Positions 1-4,657 of a DNA stretch of 7,670 bases are shown piece by piece (positions within the stretch are counted from its first letter, which is position 1; each line of letters starts with the position of its first letter). The stretch spans positions 1-7,670 of the forward strand of contig JAGOJE010000044.1 of assembly GCA_017995275.1 (NCBI GenBank), given 5' to 3'. The notes under the pieces were generated by a model. It made no database searches and was not told where the DNA came from. It saw only the letters and a list, made by a program, of their open reading frames with translations. The stretch is from Rickettsiaceae bacterium (GTDB lineage Bacteria > Pseudomonadota > Alphaproteobacteria > Rickettsiales > Rickettsiaceae). The translations under genes and the position numbers were made by a program.

Positions 1-1
1 G

Positions 2-112
2 TTAAAAGACAGATTGTTTGAGTATCTGATTTACTATAATGAGATCAGACCACATCAATCATTGTCAGGAAAAACTCCTTCTGCTTTCCTGCAAAATCTG
101 TCAACGAATTAG
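2..112 (+). CDS. IS transposase, C-terminal fragment (rve/DDE integrase type)
   Basis: The reading frame is already open at the left edge and ends at TAG 110-112, giving 36 residues. It contains YYNEIRPHQSLSGKTPSAFL, the hallmark C-terminal tail of rve-domain transposases of the IS3/IS481 kind (YN..RPH.SL..KTP..F). In these enzymes the segment lies just after the last catalytic Glu of the DDE triad; that part is outside the window, so activity cannot be judged. The protein would cut and join the ends of its own insertion sequence. The right end of the IS should lie in 113-180, between this stop and the convergent ankyrin gene, but with the left end unseen no terminal inverted repeat can be assigned. 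The IS3 versus IS481 choice is open. It may be a whole element or a remnant. Confidence 0.8.
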   Translation, partial: LKDRLFEYLIYYNEIRPHQSLSGKTPSAFLQNLSTN

Positions 113-180
113 TTAACCTTTACACGGAATGACAAGAAAGGTATACTGCACCCTACGCCAAGGTATTTCAGAAACTTCGA

Positions 181-1113
181 TTATACATCGCCATGAGGAG
201 CATCATCATGATGATCACCAGAAAGATTCATACCATCTAAATCTGGGGCTTTAGTTACCTCATCAGCATTGCCATTTAAGGTTATTTCAGTTATATCATC
301 TCTTGCGGTCTGTAGCATATCGCATGACGAATGACTCGTGAAGAATCTGTCAATTTCTTCTGCTGAACCAATAAATCTATTAGCAACTATGGTTTTTATT
401 ACATTTTTGGCTTCTTCGGATAGAAGATTTAGATCATTATATATATGATCTTGGAAGGCATTTTTACACCATTGCTGCGCAGCTATATAGTCTGGTATTG
501 CTAATCTCATGCTTTCTTCTGTAACATTTTCTGTAGCACCATGTTTTATCAGTAATTTAACTACTGGTATACTGCCCTTATAACAAGCATAATGAAGTGG
601 TGTAAAATTATCATGATCCGGTTGATTAATATTTGCTCCATGCTTCAGGAGTAAATCTACTACTTCTGTATACCCATGAGCACAAGTTATATGAAGTGCT
701 GTTAGACCCTTACTATTCGGCAGATTAACATTTGCTCCATGCTTCAGGAGTAAATCTACTACTGCTGTATTCCTAAAACCACAGGCAGTATAAAGTGGTG
801 TGCTACCATTACTATTCGGTAGATTAACATTTGCTCCATACTTCAGGAGTAAATCTACTAGCGCTAGATCCTGATTAATACAAGCAATATGAAGCGGTGT
901 TCGACCATTATTATCAGGCTGATCAACATCTACATAATACTTCCCTATAAGTAAATCTACTATTTGTAGGCGCACTCTAGAACAAGCATCATGAAGAGGT
1001 GTTCGACCATTAATATTCGGCATATTAACATCCGCTCCTACTGCTATAGCCGCTTCGCACCCCTTTACATTCCCTTCTCTTACCGCCTCGATAAGTTCAT
1101 CTTGTATAGTCAT
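181..1113 (-). CDS. Ankyrin-repeat protein, candidate host-interaction factor
   Basis: This 310-residue protein is built mainly of ankyrin repeats, helix-turn-helix units that bind other proteins. A capping repeat spans about residues 2-33, then repeats fall near 34-68 (two residues longer than the rest), 69-101, 102-134, 135-167 and 168-194, with the usual G.TPLH.AC....VVDLLLKHGANVN pattern. Residues 195-310 are not ankyrin: a helical-looking part to about 260, then an acidic tail ending in a His/Asp-rich stretch (HHDDAPHGDV). There is no signal peptide or membrane segment, so it is either cytosolic or leaves by a non-Sec route. The ATG at 1113 follows a weak AGGTAG about 5 nt upstream and a promoter-like pair at 1164-1191. 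Ankyrin proteins are abundant in Rickettsiales and some are secreted into the host cell; that role is inference here. The partner is unknown. The fold is certain, the function is not. Confidence 0.9.
   Translation of the reverse strand: MTIQDELIEAVREGNVKGCEAAIAVGADVNMPNINGRTPLHDACSRVRLQIVDLLIGKYYVDVDQPDNNGRTPLHIACINQDLALVDLLLKYGANVNLPNSNGSTPLYTACGFRNTAVVDLLLKHGANVNLPNSKGLTALHITCAHGYTEVVDLLLKHGANINQPDHDNFTPLHYACYKGSIPVVKLLIKHGATENVTEESMRLAIPDYIAAQQWCKNAFQDHIYNDLNLLSEEAKNVIKTIVANRFIGSAEEIDRFFTSHSSCDMLQTARDDITEITLNGNADEVTKAPDLDGMNLSGDHHDDAPHGDV
631..864 (-). repeat. Near-identical 99-bp tandem units inside the ankyrin gene
   Basis: Three units at a strict 99-bp (33-codon) period, starting at 631, 730 and 829 with ATTTGCTCCAT/ACTTCAGGAG, differ by only a few bases over roughly 35-50 bp. 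They encode the DLLLKHGANVNLPN-type segment of successive ankyrin repeats. Identity kept at synonymous sites points to recent duplication or gene conversion rather than old, protein-level conservation alone. Unequal recombination between units could change the repeat number between strains. Confidence 0.8.
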
Positions 1114-1163
1114 TTTTCTACCTATATAAAATTTATAACGCGAATTCCTCGCTTTGTATAATT

Positions 1164-1191
1164 ATTATAATATATTTATTGATTTTTGCAA
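1164..1191 (-). promoter_or_regulatory. Putative sigma70-type promoter of the ankyrin gene
   Basis: Read on the minus strand, TTGCAA (1191-1186) is followed after 16 bp by a perfect TATAAT (1169-1164). The expected start of transcription near 1157 leaves a leader of about 44 nt before the ATG at 1113. The surroundings are very AT-rich, so chance matches are easy; the -10 is good and the -35 matches four of six bases. Confidence 0.45.
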
Positions 1192-1298
1192 GGATTTATT
1201 TACATATTTAGCTAAAAATACACTTAGTCCTTTATAAAAGTTTAGAAATTCCTTTCCGAACAAAAAAACCACAAAGTGGCTCTATTTTATGAAAAATG

Positions 1299-1319
1299 AG
1301 TCCTTCGGACTGGTTTTTT
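1299..1319 (+). terminator. Short terminator-like hairpin
   Basis: AGTCC-TTC-GGACT forms a 5-bp stem with a 3-nt loop, followed by GG and six T residues. On the minus strand the same stem is followed by CATTTTT, so it may work in both directions. No plus-strand gene ends just upstream, so its use in that direction is unclear; on the minus strand it would block read-through from the small gene at 1567-1746 into the ankyrin gene. Confidence 0.4.
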
Positions 1320-1324
1320 AAAGC

Positions 1325-1350
1325 TGGATTCCTGCCTTTGCAGGAATGAC
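1325..1350. repeat. Dispersed palindromic repeat GGATTCC...GGAATGAC
   Basis: ATTCCTGC (1328-1335) and GCAGGAAT (1340-1347) form a perfect 8-bp stem with a 4-nt loop, framed by CTGG and GAC. A second copy lies at 7194-7220, and a decayed one at 1445-1472. Intergenic repeats with this core are widespread in Rickettsiales and other proteobacteria. Confidence 0.7.
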
Positions 1351-1355
1351 GCACA

Positions 1356-1473
1356 CTCACTGCCATCCCCTACAGACCAAGCGCAGCGCGGTCGTGATGC
1401 GGGATCCGGCGTGATAATGTGCCACTTTGTGGATCTTTTTTGTCTGCATTCCGGCTCTAGGGCCTGAATGACA
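1356..1473. repeat. Composite palindromic repeat, copy A
   Basis: Three modules stand in order: an ATCCC...GGGATCCGGC inverted repeat (about 1364-1410) with a GC-rich centre (GACC...GGTC at 1375-1378 and 1390-1393), then ATAATGTGCCACTTTGTGG with a following T run (1415-1441), then a degenerate CTGCATTCC...GAATGAC palindrome (1444-1472). The same order, in the same orientation, recurs at 7112-7220, which shows that the modules travel together. No protein is encoded: minus-strand frames that cross this stretch merely read through repeat DNA. Confidence 0.6.
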
Positions 1474-1507
1474 TTGGCTGTTTTATGCCGCTCCACTGAA
1501 TGGATGT

Positions 1508-1542
1508 AAAAAAAGCCTCGTGAAAACAAATTCACGAGGCTT
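1508..1542 (-). terminator. Strong intrinsic terminator of the small exported-protein gene
   Basis: GCCTCGTGAA (1515-1524) and TTCACGAGGC (1531-1540) make a perfect 10-bp stem, extendable to 12 bp by two A-T pairs, with a 6-nt loop. On the minus strand a run of seven T residues (1514-1508) follows. It begins 25 nt after the stop codon at 1567, a textbook Rho-independent terminator for that gene. Confidence 0.9.
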
Positions 1543-1566
1543 AGCAAAAAACAAAAGTAACTAAAA

Positions 1567-1746
1567 TTATTTAGCTGCTTCTTCTTTAGCAGGAGCTTCT
1601 TCAGATGTTTTAGCATCTTTAGCTGGAGCAGCTTTTTCAGCTACAGGAGCTTTAGCATCAGCTTTAGGAGCTGCTGCAGGAGCTGCTGCGAATACTGATG
1701 ATGCTAGAAGAAGAGATGCAAACAATGCAACGATTTGTGTTTTCAT
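1567..1746 (-). CDS. Small exported Ala/Lys/Pro-rich protein (59 aa)
   Basis: A short gene I do not recognise. The 59 residues start MKTQIVALFASLLLASSVFA, a clear Sec signal peptide with a predicted cut after Ala20 (V-F-A). The predicted mature part is 39 residues: 17 Ala, 7 Lys, 5 Pro, 5 Glu, 2 Asp and one each of Val, Thr and Ser, so it is neutral overall, with no Cys and no aromatic residue. It has recurring AAP and APAK units and a Glu/Lys-rich end, and is probably disordered or loosely helical. The ATG at 1746 has a weak AGG 9 nt upstream. Support for a real gene: a near-consensus promoter (1794-1822), a perfect terminator 25 nt after the stop, and a signal peptide directly at the start. 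It is a single-gene unit divergent from ettA. The product would act in the periplasm or outside; the composition recalls small stress-induced periplasmic proteins such as Asr, but homology is not claimed. Confidence 0.82.
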   Translation of the reverse strand: MKTQIVALFASLLLASSVFAAAPAAAPKADAKAPVAEKAAPAKDAKTSEEAPAKEEAAK

Positions 1747-1793
1747 AGTGTTTAACCTATTAAAAATGTTGAAAAAAAATTTTTGTACTTCGG

Positions 1794-1822
1794 ATTATAT
1801 ACGCCGCATTATGAGGCCGCAA
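1794..1822 (-). promoter_or_regulatory. Strong sigma70-type promoter of the small exported-protein gene
   Basis: On the minus strand TTGCGG (1822-1817) is followed after exactly 17 bp by a perfect TATAAT (1799-1794). Upstream of the -35 lies an A/T tract (about 1823-1856, with A7 and AAAATC runs) like an UP element. The predicted start near 1787 gives a leader of about 40 nt containing a run of eight T residues. With the terminator at 1508-1542 this predicts a transcript of about 280 nt. Confidence 0.65.
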
Positions 1823-1895
1823 GTCTTTTTTTAAAGATTTTATCATATTTTTTATAGTGATGCTTTATTGCAACTCATATTTTTAGAAAAAGCAT

Positions 1896-1924
1896 TTGGC
1901 TTTTATGCGCTATTGGCATATAAA
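1896..1924 (+). promoter_or_regulatory. Putative promoter of the ettA-pheS-pheT operon
   Basis: TTGGCT (1896-1901) and TATAAA (1919-1924) are 17 bp apart, matching four and five of six consensus bases. The predicted start near 1931 leaves a leader of about 30 nt before ettA. That is too short for a peptide-coding attenuator or a T-box. It lies back to back with the promoter at 1794-1822, about 75 bp away. Confidence 0.45.
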
Positions 1925-1961
1925 TGACCTGTATTTTTTTATGGCGGAAGGAGTTTTATAG

Positions 1962-3626
1962 ATGTCTACACAATATGTATATGTAATGAAAGGGCTTACC
2001 AAATCTATAAATGGGAAGCAAATATTAAAAGAAACATGGTTATCATTTCTTCCTGGGGCAAAAATAGGAATCATTGGTCACAATGGCGCTGGTAAGTCGA
2101 CTTTGCTTAGGATAATGGCCGGTCAGGATAAAGAGTTTGATGGTGAAGCCTGGGCTATGGATGGAACAAAAGTGGGATATTTGCCACAGGAGCCAAAATT
2201 AAATCCAGATAAAAATGTATTTGAAAATATAATGGACGGTCTTGCTGAGAAAAAAGCATTAATCGACGAATTTAATGAAGTCAGCGCTCGTTTTGCTGAG
2301 GAACTTACAGATGATGAAATGAATGATTTGCTAATGAAACAGGCAGATCTTCAAGAAAAAATAGATCAAGTGGATGCTTGGAGCCTTGAGAGGGAAATAG
2401 AAATAGCGATGGATGCGCTTCGTTGTCCATCGAAAGATGCCGATGTTACAAAAATATCTGGTGGAGAAAAAAGGAGGGTAGCACTTTGTAAGCTTCTTTT
2501 AGAAAGGCCGGATATGATTCTTCTTGATGAGCCAACTAACCACCTAGATGCGGAGTCAGTATCGTGGCTTGAGAATTATTTGAAGAATTATAAAGGTACA
2601 GTCATTACAATAACCCACGATAGATATTTTCTAGATAATGTAACTGAATGGATACTGGAAATAGATCGTGGTGAGTGTGTTCCATGGCATTCCAATTATT
2701 CTGCTTGGCTTGAACAGAAATATAAAAAGATGTCTTTAGAAGAAAAAGAAGAAAGTGATCGCACAAAACAACTCAAGAAAGAGCTTGAGTGGATAAGGCA
2801 ATCACCAAAAGCTCGTCAATCAAAAAGTAAAGCAAGGATCAATGCTTATCAGGAGCTTTTAGAAAAACAAAGAGATAGAAGTTCAACTGTTACTCAGATA
2901 GTAATACCAAATGGTCCACGTCTTGGAGATGTTGTTGTTGAGCTAGAGGGCGTATCCAAAGGCTTTGATCACAAGCCTCTTATGTCTGATTTAAGCTTTA
3001 AAGTGCCACCTGGGGCAATTGTTGGAATTATTGGACCTAACGGCGCAGGTAAAACTACTTTATTTAATATGATAACTGGCAAGGACAAGCCGGATTCTGG
3101 TGCCATTAAGGTAGGGGCTACTGTGAAACTTGGTTATATAGACCAGTCTCGTGACCATTTAGATGGAGCAAAAACTGTATGGGAGGAAATATCGGACGGT
3201 TTAGATGATATGAATTTTGGAGACAGAGTCGTGAAGAGTCGTGCATATTGTGCAGCTTTTAACTTTAAAGGTGGAGATCAGCAAAAAAAGGTTGGAACTT
3301 TATCAGGCGGTGAACGTAACAGAGTTCATATGGCTAAAATGCTAAAAGAAGGAGCAAATGTTTTACTTCTTGATGAACCATCAAACGATCTTGACGTTGA
3401 CACTCTAAGAGCTCTAGAAGATGCAATTTTAGACTTTGCTGGATGTGTTTTTGTTATAACTCACGATAGATGGTTCTTAGATCGTATAGCTACCCATATT
3501 TTATCATTTGAGGGTGAAACTCCTGATTGGTTTGAAGGAAACTATCAAGATTATCATAATTATATGTTGTCTCAACTTGGGCAAGATATTTCAAATCCAA
3601 AATATAGACATAAAAGACTTGCATAA
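1962..3626 (+). CDS. ettA: Energy-dependent translational throttle protein EttA (ABC-F ATPase)
   Basis: A soluble twin-ATPase ABC-F protein of 554 residues, nearly the length of the E. coli protein (555). In that family EttA binds the ribosomal E site and, sensing the ATP/ADP ratio, gates the first steps of elongation. Domain 1 has Walker A GHNGAGKST (39-47), Q-loop Gln76, signature SGGEK (166-170), Walker B LLDEPTNHLD (187-196, catalytic Glu190) and switch His219. The arm insertion falls near 95-140. The linker at about 242-322, charged and carrying SPKARQSKSKARINAY, is the tRNA-interaction motif. Domain 2 has GPNGAGKTT (358-366), Gln395, LSGGE (447-451), LLLDEPSNDLD (468-478, Glu472) and His501. 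All catalytic residues are present and there are no membrane segments. AAGGAG lies 8 nt before the ATG, and the N-terminus aligns with that of known EttA. It is the first gene of an operon with pheS and pheT. Confidence 0.96.
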   Translation: MSTQYVYVMKGLTKSINGKQILKETWLSFLPGAKIGIIGHNGAGKSTLLRIMAGQDKEFDGEAWAMDGTKVGYLPQEPKLNPDKNVFENIMDGLAEKKALIDEFNEVSARFAEELTDDEMNDLLMKQADLQEKIDQVDAWSLEREIEIAMDALRCPSKDADVTKISGGEKRRVALCKLLLERPDMILLDEPTNHLDAESVSWLENYLKNYKGTVITITHDRYFLDNVTEWILEIDRGECVPWHSNYSAWLEQKYKKMSLEEKEESDRTKQLKKELEWIRQSPKARQSKSKARINAYQELLEKQRDRSSTVTQIVIPNGPRLGDVVVELEGVSKGFDHKPLMSDLSFKVPPGAIVGIIGPNGAGKTTLFNMITGKDKPDSGAIKVGATVKLGYIDQSRDHLDGAKTVWEEISDGLDDMNFGDRVVKSRAYCAAFNFKGGDQQKKVGTLSGGERNRVHMAKMLKEGANVLLLDEPSNDLDVDTLRALEDAILDFAGCVFVITHDRWFLDRIATHILSFEGETPDWFEGNYQDYHNYMLSQLGQDISNPKYRHKRLA

Positions 3627-3628
3627 AA

Positions 3629-4657
3629 ATGATAGAAAATATTGTAAAATCAGCATCGGAGAAAATCTCATCAGCATCTAATTTAAAGGATGTGGAAGAT
3701 TTGCGTGTAGAATTTTTAGGAAAAAGCAGTGCTCTTTCTTTAGAAATGCGGAAAATGGGATCTTTGAGCGATGAGGATAAAAAAACATTTGGGAAAATGG
3801 TGAATGATGCCAAAATAGCTATAACAAGCCTGATAGATGAAAAATACCATATATTAAAGAAGGCTCATTTGACTCAGCAATTCGAAAAGGAAAGGGTAGA
3901 CCTAACTCTTCCGGCAAGATATAGCAAAAAGGGTTCTATTCACCCTATATCTCAATGTATGCAAGAACTTCTAGAGATCTTTGTAAGAATGGGTTTTTCT
4001 ATGCAGGATGGCCCAAGTATTGAGGATGATTGGCATAATTTTACAGCCCTGAATATTCCAGAGCATCACCCAGCAAGGCAAATGCATGATACATTCTATA
4101 TGAATGACGGTAGGCTACTTCGCACTCATACTTCCCCCGTTCAAATAAGGGGTATGATGAATGCAAAACCTCCTTTTAGATTCATAGCGCCAGGTAGAAC
4201 TTATAGATGTGATTCGGACATGACTCACACACCAATGTTCCATCAGATAGAAATCCTTATGATAGATAAGGGCGTCCATATGGGGCATTTGAAATATTTA
4301 ATAGAGGAATTTGTAAAACAATTCTTCGAAAAAGATACCATAGAAACAAGGTTAAGACCTAGCTTTTTCCCATTCACAGAGCCTTCTGCAGAAGTAGATA
4401 TTAAAATTCCAGGCACCGATAGATGGCTTGAGGTTCTGGGATGTGGGATGGTTCATCCAAATGTGCTTAGGAATGTAAATATAGATCCGGAAGAATATCA
4501 AGGTTTTGCTCTCGGTATGGGGGTAGAAAGATTCGCGATGATAAAATATGGAATTCAGGACTTACGCCAATTCTTTGATGGAGATCAGAGGTGGATTGAT
4601 TCTTATAGCTTTTCTGCTTTTGATATACCGAGCTTCATGGGAGGTTTAACGAGATGA
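3629..4657 (+). CDS. pheS: Phenylalanine--tRNA ligase alpha subunit
   Basis: The catalytic subunit of the (alpha-beta)2 class II synthetase that charges tRNA-Phe using ATP. An N-terminal coiled-coil arm that grips tRNA spans about residues 1-90. The catalytic core follows, with the motif 2 region FRFIAPGRTYRCDSDMTHTP (183-202) and FHQIE, the Phe-binding stretch FFPFTEPSAEVDI (246-258), and motif 3 GFALGMGVERFAMIKYGI (292-309). At 342 residues it is slightly longer than E. coli PheS (327); the extra C-terminal YSFSAFDIPSFMGGL is of the kind usual in alphaproteobacteria. The start lies 2 nt after the ettA stop and no Shine-Dalgarno is visible. An in-frame TAA at 3611-3613 rules out an earlier start, so translation probably depends on ribosomes finishing ettA. 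No Phe-rich leader peptide precedes it, unlike the pheM attenuator of E. coli. Confidence 0.97.
   Translation: MIENIVKSASEKISSASNLKDVEDLRVEFLGKSSALSLEMRKMGSLSDEDKKTFGKMVNDAKIAITSLIDEKYHILKKAHLTQQFEKERVDLTLPARYSKKGSIHPISQCMQELLEIFVRMGFSMQDGPSIEDDWHNFTALNIPEHHPARQMHDTFYMNDGRLLRTHTSPVQIRGMMNAKPPFRFIAPGRTYRCDSDMTHTPMFHQIEILMIDKGVHMGHLKYLIEEFVKQFFEKDTIETRLRPSFFPFTEPSAEVDIKIPGTDRWLEVLGCGMVHPNVLRNVNIDPEEYQGFALGMGVERFAMIKYGIQDLRQFFDGDQRWIDSYSFSAFDIPSFMGGLTR

Larger units (their letters stand above)
1260..1443. repeat. MITE-like segment bounded by imperfect inverted repeats
   Basis: The left arm (1260-1280) and the reverse complement of the right arm (1421-1443) both read ACAAAAAA, a short variable spacer, then CCACAAAGTGGC. 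The 12-bp core is identical in the two arms. The 140 bp between them are visibly richer in GC than the neighbouring DNA and contain no gene, but do contain a terminator-like hairpin (1299-1319) and two palindromic repeats. Each arm core is itself a small hairpin (CCAC-NNN-GTGG) next to an A or T run. This is the shape of a non-autonomous miniature element or of a palindromic intergenic repeat; no clear target duplication is visible. Together with 1444-1566 it accounts for most of the gap between the ankyrin gene and the small gene at 1567; 1192-1259 shows nothing recognisable. Confidence 0.55.

Noticed and set aside
1260..1480. CRISPR array suggested by repeated palindromes
   Set aside because: The repeats are unequal in length, inverted as well as direct, and not separated by uniform spacers; no cas genes are present.
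1287..1616. Open minus-strand frame of about 109 codons across the repeats
   Set aside because: It crosses the terminator and the repeat DNA and overlaps the small exported-protein gene in another frame. Its sequence has no recognisable domain.
3490..3813. Open minus-strand frame over the ettA/pheS junction
   Set aside because: It is antisense to two well-identified genes, has no ribosome site, and reads like a shadow of their codons.
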